Part shown: positions 42,905-51,022 of the stretch, one piece after another | How the letters are laid out: each line of letters starts with the position of its first letter | Numbering within the stretch: position 1 is the first letter of the stretch | Assembly (NCBI RefSeq): GCF_014698045.1 | Contig: NZ_JACJSE010000022.1 | Location: 1-64,000, forward strand | Direction: 5' to 3' | From: Aulosira sp. FACHB-615 | GTDB lineage: Bacteria; Cyanobacteriota; Cyanobacteriia; Cyanobacteriales; Nostocaceae | DNA length: 64,000 nucleotides | Made by a program: the position numbers and the translations under genes | Notes under the pieces: model-generated | The model's input: the letters and a program-made list of their open reading frames with translations, nothing else | Database searches by the model: none | Told to the model about the DNA's origin: nothing

Positions 42905-45250
42905 ATGCTTCAGACGAGTGGTGTGATTATTTGCCTTGGTTATATTTTTGGGTTGTTGTTTACAGCTGTTCCTTGGGGTGGGGTATGGGTGTTAATTTTG
43001 GCGATAGTGGGGGCAGTTTTTTTGAGAAAGCGCAACACACCGCCCCAGCCCAAAGAAAGCATTGTCAGCAAAAGTAAAGCTACACCCAATATTTGGCAAT
43101 CATTCCCTCATCCGCGAGCTTGGTTAGTTGCTGGTTTGGTAGGATTGTTAGCAACCTTTTATTTTCAATTGCGATCGCCACAACCCAGCGTCAAAGATAT
43201 TAGTCAATTTGTACCCGCCGATAATGTGGCGAATCAAGAACAATTATTTATTGTGCGCGGTGAAGTAGAAACTAGTCCCCGGTTAACTCGCAGTCAACGG
43301 GGACAATTGTGGTTAGCAGCAACTCAGCTAGATGAAATTAAAAATGGCAATGGCCCAGCCAGTGTACCAAAAGGTGTTACAGGTAAATTGTATGTGACTT
43401 TACCACTGCTGCAAGCAACTGGCTTACATCCTGGGCAAGAAATTGCTGTCACAGGGATTTTATATAAACCAAAAGCCGCTTCTAACCCTGGTGCGTTTGA
43501 CTTTCAAAAGTATCTCAAACAAGAAGGATCATTTGCTGGTTTGATTGGAAGGCAAATCAATATTGTCAATGATGAGAATACATGGGGATGGTGGCAAGTT
43601 CGAGAGCAAATTTTAAAATCATTTGTTGAAAGTTTAGGCATTCCCGCAGGAACGCTGGTGAGTGCAATGGTTTTGGGTAGTAAAGCTGTTGATTTGCCTT
43701 ATGATATTCGGGATTTATTTGTCAAAGCTGGAATGGCTCATGCTTTGGCTGCATCTGGGTTTCAAACTTCGTTAATTTTGGGTGTAATTTTACAGCTAAC
43801 AAAACGCACAAATAAGGCGATTCAATTTACACTCGGTTTTTTAGGTTTAATGATTTTTCTCGGTTTATCAGGGTTTCAACCTGCGGTATTACGAGCCGTA
43901 ATTATGGGTAGTGCGGCATTAGTTGGGTTGTTATTAGATAGAAAAGTCAAACAGTTTGGTTCGCTTTTATTAGCCGCAACATTATTATTGTTATTTAATC
44001 CTTTGTGGATATGGGATTTAGGTTTTCAACTGAGTTTTTTAGCCACATTAGGATTAATTGTCACTGTCCCAGCAATCACAGAAAAATTGAATTGGCTACC
44101 ACCTGCGATCGCATCTTTAATTGCTGTACCTTTAGCCGCCACAATTTGGACTTTACCTGTCCAACTTGCAGTATTTGGTGTAGTCCCGGCTTATAGTTTG
44201 TTGCTGAATATGATTACTACACCATTTATTTCCGTGATTAGTATTGGTGGGATTATGAGTGCGATCGCGGCATTAGCATCATCTAATCTTGGTAGTATTC
44301 TGGCTGGAGTCTTGCAATATCCTAGCGACTGGCTCATTCAGTTGGTAGAATTTTTTAGTAACTTGCCAGGAAACTCATTAGTCGTGGGGAGTATTTCAAC
44401 TTGGCAAATGTTAGGCGTTTATGCTTTGATTCTTTTAGTTTGCTTAGTTAAATGGTGGCAAAAACGCTGGTGGTTTGCTGGGCTAATGATATTTGGTTTA
44501 GTACTCGTTCCCGCTTGGCATTCCGCAAATACATTATTTCGGATTACTGTGTTAGAAGCTGGTTCAGAACCAGTTGTTGTCATTCAAGATAAAGGCAATG
44601 TCACCTTAATTAACAGTGGTGATGAAGGTACTGGACGTTACACAATTGTACCATTTTTGCAACAGCAAGGCGTGAATAAAGTTGACTGGGCGATCGCTAG
44701 TGATTTTGATAATAACGATAATAATGCTTGGTTAGAAGTAGTACAAACCATTCCCATCAAAAATTTCTATAAATATGCTCTTAAGCCAGAGACTAACCCC
44801 ACAAATCAAGAAATTCAACAAGCAATTCAAAAGCATCAAGGTATTTATCAAACTGTTGTTCCAGGACAACAAGTAGTTACAGGTTTAACAGTTGCCCAAC
44901 TAATTAAAGAGAAATTACCTGTTTTATATTTGCAAATTCAAAATCAAACTTGGTTACTAGTAGGTGATGTAGAGCCTCAAGAAATAGAAAGATTAGCTAA
45001 ATCTGGCAGTTTACCTAGTCCTCAAGTATTGTGGTGTACGCCGGAAGCTTTGAAAGATTTAATTAAATTATTTCAGCCAAAAATAGCTATTGCTACCTCT
45101 ACTAACCTGGAGCCAAAAATTATGAATGAACTCAGTAAAAACACAACCCAAATTTTTCTCACTGGACGCGATGGTGCAATTCAATGGACACCGAATAATC
45201 AGTTTGAATCATTTATTCAAGAAACAGAAAATAAATCATCTGTTTTATAG
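42905..45250 (+). CDS. comEC: ComEC/Rec2-type DNA uptake channel with degenerate C-terminal domain
   Basis: About 781-residue ComEC-family protein, the inner-membrane channel for transforming DNA. The N-terminal OB-like DUF4131 region precedes the Competence domain with GMAHALAASGFQTSLILGVI, FLGLSGFQPAVLRAVIMGSA and many membrane helices. The C-terminal region aligns with the metallo-beta-lactamase domain (RITVLEAGSEPVVVIQDKGN, LINSGDEG). However, the HxDxDH metal site is replaced by ASDFDNNDN, so nuclease activity of this domain is unlikely. ATG 42905 is favoured, since the frame upstream to 42827 lacks typical sequence. Confidence 0.88.
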   Translation: MLQTSGVIICLGYIFGLLFTAVPWGGVWVLILAIVGAVFLRKRNTPPQPKESIVSKSKATPNIWQSFPHPRAWLVAGLVGLLATFYFQLRSPQPSVKDISQFVPADNVANQEQLFIVRGEVETSPRLTRSQRGQLWLAATQLDEIKNGNGPASVPKGVTGKLYVTLPLLQATGLHPGQEIAVTGILYKPKAASNPGAFDFQKYLKQEGSFAGLIGRQINIVNDENTWGWWQVREQILKSFVESLGIPAGTLVSAMVLGSKAVDLPYDIRDLFVKAGMAHALAASGFQTSLILGVILQLTKRTNKAIQFTLGFLGLMIFLGLSGFQPAVLRAVIMGSAALVGLLLDRKVKQFGSLLLAATLLLLFNPLWIWDLGFQLSFLATLGLIVTVPAITEKLNWLPPAIASLIAVPLAATIWTLPVQLAVFGVVPAYSLLLNMITTPFISVISIGGIMSAIAALASSNLGSILAGVLQYPSDWLIQLVEFFSNLPGNSLVVGSISTWQMLGVYALILLVCLVKWWQKRWWFAGLMIFGLVLVPAWHSANTLFRITVLEAGSEPVVVIQDKGNVTLINSGDEGTGRYTIVPFLQQQGVNKVDWAIASDFDNNDNNAWLEVVQTIPIKNFYKYALKPETNPTNQEIQQAIQKHQGIYQTVVPGQQVVTGLTVAQLIKEKLPVLYLQIQNQTWLLVGDVEPQEIERLAKSGSLPSPQVLWCTPEALKDLIKLFQPKIAIATSTNLEPKIMNELSKNTTQIFLTGRDGAIQWTPNNQFESFIQETENKSSVL

Positions 45251-45294
45251 ACAAGAATTATGCTGAGTAATGAGTAGTAAGTAATACTACTCTT

Positions 45295-45607
45295 ATACCA
45301 ATTTAATATGAAGACGCATATAAAAATCAATTACCCCCCTTAATCCCCCCTTGGAAAGGGGGGAAATAAGACAATCTAGTTCCCTCCCCTTTATAAGGGG
45401 AGGGTTAGGGACTCACAAGTGTAGGTTTTTAACAGAGTGATGAGTAGCGACTCTAAAAATCACGATTTAATCAGAGTTTCATCACCCTCACACCCTTACA
45501 CCCCTACACCCTAAATCAAGATTTTTGGGGCAGAACGTAAAAAACCTACACCTGTCAGAGGGTTAGGGAGGGGTAAAATACTGTGCAGATTTACATAAAA
45601 TTGGTAT
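45295..45607. repeat. Possible miniature element with ATACCAATTT ends
   Basis: ATACCAATTT at 45295-45304 and AAATTGGTAT at 45598-45607 are inverted ends of a 313-bp AT-flanked stretch. Inside are CCCCCCTTAATCCCCCCTTG with GGAAAGGGGGG, a second C/G palindrome and CACCCTTACACCCCTACACC. No coding capacity. AATTTGGTAT or AATTGGTATA words also occur near 15281 and 21035. Confidence 0.5.
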
Positions 45608-45894
45608 TACGAGAATACCTAACGGCGAACCCGCAGGATAGGAAACAAAGTTATAAGCGTTTGAAAGAGTTATTGCGTAAGTCTTAACTCATTACTCATT
45701 ACCCATTCTCATTACTTAAATAAATTAGCCTAGACTGGGTGTCTGGCATCACTGTAAACTCAATTTCTGCAAAGGTCTTAATTATTTCAATTTTTGCAGT
45801 ATTTATGATGATGTTAAAAAAATGCAACAAAGTTATAAGAAAAATAGTGGCTATTCAAAATACATCCTAAACTAGTTGAAAAAATCTTAAGTAT

Positions 45895-46179
45895 ATGCAG
45901 AAGCACCGCTTAGGGAAAGTAGTGGTTTTCTTTGGCAACTTTCCCTTGACTATTCATGTACCCGCAGCACCACGGAATGAGCAGTTAAATTTTTTGCGCG
46001 ATCGCATCATTTTTCATGCTAATAATCTTGTAGAACATGGATTATGGGAAGAACCACTGAGTGATCGTGAACTAGAAAGAATTATGGCAGATGTGGAAAT
46101 TGAGCCAGTATTTTTTCCTCGGCTTTGTGATGTTGTAGCTTATCCTGGGCAGATATTGAGAAAATTATTCAGACATTAA
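45895..46179 (+). CDS. Small conserved-looking hypothetical protein
   Basis: 94-residue basic protein, MQKHRLGKVVVFFGNFPLTI, with an APRNEQLNFLRDRIIFHANN helix and an ELERIMADVEIEPVFFPRL segment. No signal peptide despite the hydrophobic start. Family not recognised. ATG 45895 has no clear ribosome site. The codon pattern looks genuine, and the frame is not a shadow of another gene. Confidence 0.55.
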   Translation: MQKHRLGKVVVFFGNFPLTIHVPAAPRNEQLNFLRDRIIFHANNLVEHGLWEEPLSDRELERIMADVEIEPVFFPRLCDVVAYPGQILRKLFRH

Positions 46180-46268
46180 AGAAAAATACAGAATCAAAAA
46201 TTAATAGACATATTGCCAAAATTTTGATTTACAAGCTTTTCCTTGCGCTCATAGGTAAACCAAAAAAT

Positions 46269-47234
46269 TCAATTCTGACTCCTGATTTCTAATTCTGCTA
46301 AAGCTACCGCACCCCAAAGTGGTGCATCATCACCCAAAGCCGCCGGAAGAATTTCAAAATCTATTTCTGGTAAGGCGGTTTCACGGGCTGTTTTCTCTAC
46401 AGTATTCCACCAAAGTTCTCCTGCTTTGGTTACACTACCGCCTAAAATAAACCTTTGTGGGTTAATCAAATTCGCTACATTTCCAATACCCACACCCAAA
46501 GCCCAAGCGCCACCTTGCAAAATATTAATTGCCAACTCATCACCTTGCGCCACCGCGTCACTGATGATTTTGCCAGTGATTAAATCTAAATCGTCATTGA
46601 CTAAGCTACGTAATTGTTTACCTGAAAAGTGATTTGCTGGTTTTAATAAATATTCTTTGGCATCTTGAGCCATATAAGGGCCTGATGCTAGTCTTTCTAC
46701 ACATCCTTGTTTACCACATAAACATACTGGCCCCGCAGGATTAACTACTATATGTCCAATTTCACCAGCCATACCTGCGTTACCACGCCAAGGTTTACCA
46801 TTCAGTATCCAACCACCGCCTACACCAGTGCTGATGGTGATATAAAACAAGCTATCGTATTCTTGACCAGCACCAAAGCGATGTTCACCCAAAGCTGCAA
46901 TATTAGCATCGTTATCTACACTAGCAGGTACACCAAATTCTTGTTCTAGCAAGTGTTTGAGAGGTAGATTTTCCCAGCCAGGGACATGATGCGAAAGTCG
47001 CACTGTGCCTGTAGTAAAGTCTACAGGGCCGCCAAAGCTAACACCAATAGCTGTGGGAGTTTCACCTTGGAGTAAATTATAGATGAGCGATCGCATAATT
47101 TCTAAATCAGTGGTAGCATTAGCACCTGTGGGTGAGAGACGACGTTCATAACGCAACCATTGACGCGAACCAAGTTGAGTTACGGCTGCGGCTAACTTAG
47201 TACCACCAAAATCAAGGGCTAGAATTAATGTCAT
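46269..47234 (-). CDS. ROK-family sugar kinase (glucokinase-like)
   Basis: 321-residue ROK protein that probably phosphorylates glucose or a related sugar. The N-terminal phosphate motif is LALDFGGTKLAAA, and DNDANIAALGEHRFGAGQEY contains the catalytic Asp in VDNDAN. TISTGVGGGWILNG is the second phosphate loop. GHIVVNPAGPVCLCGKQGC followed by VE is the zinc-binding ROK signature. No helix-turn-helix domain, so an enzyme rather than a repressor. ATG 47234. Sugar specificity is inferred only. Confidence 0.88.
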   Translation of the reverse strand: MTLILALDFGGTKLAAAVTQLGSRQWLRYERRLSPTGANATTDLEIMRSLIYNLLQGETPTAIGVSFGGPVDFTTGTVRLSHHVPGWENLPLKHLLEQEFGVPASVDNDANIAALGEHRFGAGQEYDSLFYITISTGVGGGWILNGKPWRGNAGMAGEIGHIVVNPAGPVCLCGKQGCVERLASGPYMAQDAKEYLLKPANHFSGKQLRSLVNDDLDLITGKIISDAVAQGDELAINILQGGAWALGVGIGNVANLINPQRFILGGSVTKAGELWWNTVEKTARETALPEIDFEILPAALGDDAPLWGAVALAELEIRSQN

Positions 47235-47306
47235 TTGTTTGAATAAGCTAAATGCGATCGCTTATTCAGCTTACTAGGGATGCAAAATGACAATCAAGCA
47301 CACAGC

Positions 47307-47711
47307 CTAGAAGATTTTTTGGCTGTAGATTTTATTAGGATACATATTTTCAAAATAAGTAATAGCAACTTCACCAAATACCTTCACAGCAGTCGCCCCA
47401 ATTACAGGTTGCACAACTTGTCCAATACCAGGAACCCACCCTGCAATCATACCGCCCATCTCAAATAAAACTTGTCCACCACCCATTGCGATGATTGCAG
47501 CTGCTGTTGCGCCAGCGCCACTAGCAGGAATTAAATTCACACCATAAACTTGAGCAATTCTACTAACAACAGCCGCCTGTACACCAGCTAAACCAGCTTG
47601 AAACGTAACTACACCAATCATAAAAGTTCCACCAGCAATTCCAGCTGCTGCTCCCGCTCCCATCATTAACCAAAGTTCATCTCTAGCTTGGTCACGACAA
47701 TATTTATTCAT
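47307..47711 (-). CDS. Glycine/alanine-rich membrane-active hypothetical protein
   Basis: 134-residue protein. A short basic N-terminus is followed by long Gly/Ala/Val-rich hydrophobic stretches (WLMMGAGAAAGIAGGTFMIG, then ATAAAIIAMGGGQVLFEMGG and GWVPGIGQVVQPVIGATAVK). This resembles the glycine-zipper-like hydrophobic domains of DUF697-type proteins. No signal peptide. Probably membrane-associated. Family not firmly recognised. ATG 47711. Confidence 0.6.
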   Translation of the reverse strand: MNKYCRDQARDELWLMMGAGAAAGIAGGTFMIGVVTFQAGLAGVQAAVVSRIAQVYGVNLIPASGAGATAAAIIAMGGGQVLFEMGGMIAGWVPGIGQVVQPVIGATAVKVFGEVAITYFENMYPNKIYSQKIF

Positions 47712-48150
47712 AGCAGAAATCTCGCTACCAAAAATTATTTCTTGTCTACTCAGGAAATTTCAGATTCATAACTGGGTAGATGCAGCGAGCAGCATTGGCT
47801 CTCAACATACTTTGCATTTCTAGGCTTTATAGGAAGGGATAGATAATACTAATTCTATAAGAAAATGCACTCAATAAACCCTGTAAAAAGTTTGTATACA
47901 ACCTCTCTCTAAAAAACAATAAATTACATTTTGATTAAGAAATAGTATAGGAATCATATTTGATTTCTGAAAAACCAAATTGTCTAGAAACACATTTATG
48001 ATATTATCTAAGGATACTGGCAATATCCATCTAGAGATATCATCAATCAGTAAATTTAGCTATTTTTGATACACTGAATAGGTTTATTTACAAATAATTA
48101 ATTTTTAAAATAGAGATGTGAAAATTCACATCTCTATGTTTTGATTTGAT
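47712..48150. other. AT-rich intergenic region
   Basis: About 440 bases, AT-rich, with no recognised gene. ATGTGAAAATTCACAT (48116-48131) is a near-perfect palindrome just beyond the end of the small secreted protein gene and may terminate it. Confidence 0.5.
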
Positions 48151-48477
48151 TTAACGATTTTTTGTCTCTAAATCTCTCAGTCGCACTTCATTTTCCCGCT
48201 TACCAGTTCTGAGGGAATCTTCATAATTTCTGGTAGCTTGTGAATGTTGACGTTCTTTAGTAGCGTAATAAGGTTTACTAGGTTCATTTCTGCCTATTCT
48301 GCGGTCTTTAGCAGTGTAATAAGGCGGTGCTATTTCTACTTTATGATTTTTTGCAGAATAATAGCCATCAGCCAACACAGAATTACTTGGTAGGCTAATC
48401 AAAATCACCAAAGCAACGAGGATAAATACTGCTATTTTGCTAATTAACTGACGAAAAAAACTTTGAATTTTTAGCAT
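48151..48477 (-). CDS. Small exported protein with YYxAK repeats
   Basis: 108-residue protein with an N-terminal signal or anchor (basic start, then KIAVFILVALVILISLPSNS and VLADG, a likely cleavage site). The mature part holds three imperfect repeats: GYYSAKNHKVEIA, PPYYTAKDRRIGRNE and KPYYATKERQHSQ. It ends in a highly charged region of Arg, Glu and Lys. Function unknown. Tyr-rich and basic repeats suggest binding to an anionic surface or polymer. ATG 48477. Confidence 0.7.
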   Translation of the reverse strand: MLKIQSFFRQLISKIAVFILVALVILISLPSNSVLADGYYSAKNHKVEIAPPYYTAKDRRIGRNEPSKPYYATKERQHSQATRNYEDSLRTGKRENEVRLRDLETKNR

Positions 48478-48571
48478 GGAAGAATTTTCCTATGTCTGAA
48501 ACAAATGCCTAAATGCTAAAAATACTAATTGCGATTAACGTCTTCCTCTAGGCTAATTATCTGTATATAAA

Positions 48572-48600
48572 AAGGAAGGTGATAAATATTCACCTTCCTT
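48572..48600 (-). terminator. Terminator of the class I aldolase gene
   Basis: AAGGAAGGTGA (48572-48582) pairs with TCACCTTCCTT (48590-48600) around a seven-base loop, 24 bases past the stop. A T-rich tail follows on the minus strand. Confidence 0.8.
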
Positions 48601-48624
48601 AATTAAGAATCTTATTGGTTAAAT

Positions 48625-49707
48625 TTAGGCAATAGTTACATCTGGTGATAAATAAACATCTTGAATGGCGTGAAAGAGTTTCACACCTTCTTCAAATGGA
48701 CGCTGAAAAGCTTTACGTCCAGAAATTAAGCCAGTACCGCCAGCCCGTTTATTAATCACAGCAGTACGTACTGCTTCCGCAAAATCATTTTTACCAGATG
48801 CGCCACCAGAATTAATTAAGCCTGCTCTGCCAGCATAGCAATTTAACACTTGATAACGAGTTAAATCTATGGGGTGATCAGTGGTTAAGTCTGTATAAAT
48901 TCGCTCATTTGTTTTGCCGTAACTTTCACCTGTAGCTTTAGCAACTGCACCATAACCATTGTTATATTCAGGTAATTTCTGTTTGATAATATCGGCTTCA
49001 ATGGTTACACCCAAATGATTTGCTTGTCCAGTTAAGTCAGCCGCCAGATGATAATCTTTATCTTGTTTGAAAGCATTATTACGCAGATAGCACCAAAGAA
49101 TAGTCACCATACCCAATTCATGGGCGCGTTCAAATGCACGACTAATTTCTTGAATTTGTCTAGTTGATTGTTCGGAACCAAAGTAAATTGTTGCGCCTAT
49201 AGCAACTGCACCTAAATTCCAAGCTTGTTCGACACTAGCAAATAAGACTTGATCAAATTGGTTGGGAAAGGTTAAGAGTTCGTTATGGTTAATTTTGACA
49301 ATAAACGGAATTTTGTGGGCATATTTGCGTGAGACAATGCCTAATACTCCTAAAGTTGTGGCAACAGCATTACAACCACCGGCTATTGCTAATTTGACGA
49401 TATTTTCTGGGTCAAAGTATATCGGGTTTGGCGCGAAAGATGCTCCAGCCGAGTGTTCAATGCCTTGGTCAACAGGTAAAATTGAAAGATAACCAGTATT
49501 TGCCAAACGACCTGTAGAATAAAGTTGTTGCAGATTCCGCAACACTTGAGGATTGCGATCGCTATTTAACCAAACTCGATCTACAAAGTCTGGCCCTGGT
49601 AAATGCAATAAATCTTGAGAAACTTTGGCTTTGTAGTTCAGCAGGTCTTCTGCTTCTTTACCTAACACTGACTCGATAGAACTAGCCTCTATCAATGTAG
49701 TAGTCAT
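48625..49707 (-). CDS. fbaB: Class I fructose-bisphosphate aldolase (FbaB/DhnA type)
   Basis: 360-residue class I (Schiff-base) aldolase of the DhnA type, splitting or forming fructose-1,6-bisphosphate in the Calvin cycle and glycolysis. Blocks are YLSILPVDQGIEHSAGASFA, PFIVKINHNELL, GAVAIGATIYFGS and INSGGASGKNDFAEAVRTAV, ending GGTGLISGRKAFQRPFEEGV. Cyanobacteria often have a class II enzyme as well, none of which is here. ATG 49707. It lies 440 bases downstream of rbcS on the same strand but behind the rbc terminator, so it is a separate unit. Confidence 0.92.
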   Translation of the reverse strand: MTTTLIEASSIESVLGKEAEDLLNYKAKVSQDLLHLPGPDFVDRVWLNSDRNPQVLRNLQQLYSTGRLANTGYLSILPVDQGIEHSAGASFAPNPIYFDPENIVKLAIAGGCNAVATTLGVLGIVSRKYAHKIPFIVKINHNELLTFPNQFDQVLFASVEQAWNLGAVAIGATIYFGSEQSTRQIQEISRAFERAHELGMVTILWCYLRNNAFKQDKDYHLAADLTGQANHLGVTIEADIIKQKLPEYNNGYGAVAKATGESYGKTNERIYTDLTTDHPIDLTRYQVLNCYAGRAGLINSGGASGKNDFAEAVRTAVINKRAGGTGLISGRKAFQRPFEEGVKLFHAIQDVYLSPDVTIA

Positions 49708-50062
49708 AGCACTTTCCTCAAACTTGAGAAAATAAGTTGGCCCTTACCCTAGCATTCTGACATTTTATCTCTCAGACAACCGAACTATTTCAGCAAAAAC
49801 TTATTTTTGGAAGCTAGTATATGTTCTTTAGAGTTAATTTGAGTAATCGCCCTAGTACAAAAAGGCAAAAGTAAAAATAAAGAATAACGATACCACAAGC
49901 CTTTTAGCAATTCCAAATAGTCTGTTTATTTAAGCCGACCTGTACTAGTGCCAAATATTTTTCAGTATTTTTTGCTATTACTGCTGTCAGTTGTGCCGCT
50001 TTTATCTTTTTAGAGAAATTGTACACAACAAACAGCATAGTTGAATGTGATGTATTAGCCAA
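49708..50062. other. Intergenic region rbc operon / aldolase
   Basis: Probably the aldolase promoter region. No recognisable operator and no repeats apart from weak AT-rich palindromes. Confidence 0.45.
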
Positions 50063-50097
50063 AAAAAAGAGAGGTTGTTATTTTACCTCTCTTTTTT
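50063..50097 (-). terminator. Terminator of the rbcLXS operon
   Basis: AAAAAAGAGAGGT (50063-50075) and ACCTCTCTTTTTT (50085-50097) form a 13-bp stem around a nine-base loop, about 50 bases beyond the rbcS stop, with T residues following on the minus strand. Confidence 0.85.
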
Positions 50098-50148
50098 AAA
50101 TTTCATCGACTCAGGTATCAGGACTTTTATCCTTTACCTGTAACTTTT

Positions 50149-50478
50149 TCAATATCTGTTGGGTTTGTGAACAATGAAGCTGAGGACTTGGCACTGCTTG
50201 ATGTTGTCGAAACCTACAACACGGATGTAGTGAGTAGGATATTGAGAACGACAAGCTTGAACTTCGCCTAATACTTCGCGGGTGGTTTTAGCACCGAACA
50301 AAGGCAGCTTCCACAGTGTCCAGTAGAACTCTGTGGGTTCAGAAACTTCGTTAAATTCAATTGCTGGAATGTAGCCTTGGCTCAGAATGTACTGAACTTG
50401 TTTTTCAATTTGAGCATCGCTGAGGGGGGGAAGATAAGAAAGGGTTTCGTAGCGGCGCTCTTTTGGTAGGGTTTGCAT
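50149..50478 (-). CDS. rbcS: Ribulose bisphosphate carboxylase small subunit
   Basis: 109-residue Rubisco small subunit, form IB. ERRYETLSYLPPLSDAQIEK, EFYWTLWKLPLFGAKTTREV and HYIRVVGFDNIKQCQVLSFI are the family blocks. The length fits the cyanobacterial form without the plant loop. It is last of three genes, 45 bases after rbcX, and ATG 50478 is well placed. It assembles with RbcL in the carboxysome as L8S8. Confidence 0.97.
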   Translation of the reverse strand: MQTLPKERRYETLSYLPPLSDAQIEKQVQYILSQGYIPAIEFNEVSEPTEFYWTLWKLPLFGAKTTREVLGEVQACRSQYPTHYIRVVGFDNIKQCQVLSFIVHKPNRY

Positions 50479-50523
50479 AACTGGTGATAACTGTTTGCTA
50501 TTTTGTGACGGCTTGGAAATTTC

Positions 50524-50931
50524 CTAACTGGCTAAGTTATCCCAGTCAGGATCGGAAAAACTCTGTTGTTCTGATTCAGGACTGGGGTTAGATAAACTCA
50601 GCTGCGTGATGCGTTCTAAGTGCTGGCGGCGTTGTTCTGTATTAGCTTGCTGAATACCAGTCCGAACCATTTCTGGTAAGAACTCAACAACTTCTTCGGC
50701 AATGTGTTCTCTGACTGTCATTATCCGCAAAGCTAAATCTGGCTTTTCTTGGAAAAGTTGTTTAATGTAAGCTTCTCCATCCTGGACTTTTCCTGCGGAA
50801 AAGTTATGTAACCAAATTGCCAATGGTGGATTCGTTTCGCCTAGCTGTGCCAGTACAGTCCTTAGCGCCTGATAAGTCAGGTAGCTTTGGAGCGTTCTGG
50901 CTGTATCTTTCGCAATTTGCTTGAGATTCAT
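50524..50931 (-). CDS. rbcX: Rubisco assembly chaperone RbcX
   Basis: 135-residue helical chaperone that binds the C-terminal tail of RbcL as a dimer and helps form the L8 core. MNLKQIAKDTARTLQSYLTY, VLAQLGETNPPLAIWLHNFS and RIMTVREHIAEEVVEFLPEM are typical. The C-terminal acidic tail (ESEQQSFSDPDWDNLAS) is variable. Lies between rbcL and rbcS as in many cyanobacteria. A short TAAAAAGTAAAAAG-type repeat separates it from rbcL. Confidence 0.95.
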   Translation of the reverse strand: MNLKQIAKDTARTLQSYLTYQALRTVLAQLGETNPPLAIWLHNFSAGKVQDGEAYIKQLFQEKPDLALRIMTVREHIAEEVVEFLPEMVRTGIQQANTEQRRQHLERITQLSLSNPSPESEQQSFSDPDWDNLAS

Positions 50932-51022
50932 GCTTGACCCAGCCCAAATTTAAGTTAAAAGTAAAAAGTAATAAGTAAAAAGATTTCTTTTACCTTTTAA
51001 CTTTTTACCTTTTACTTGATGA

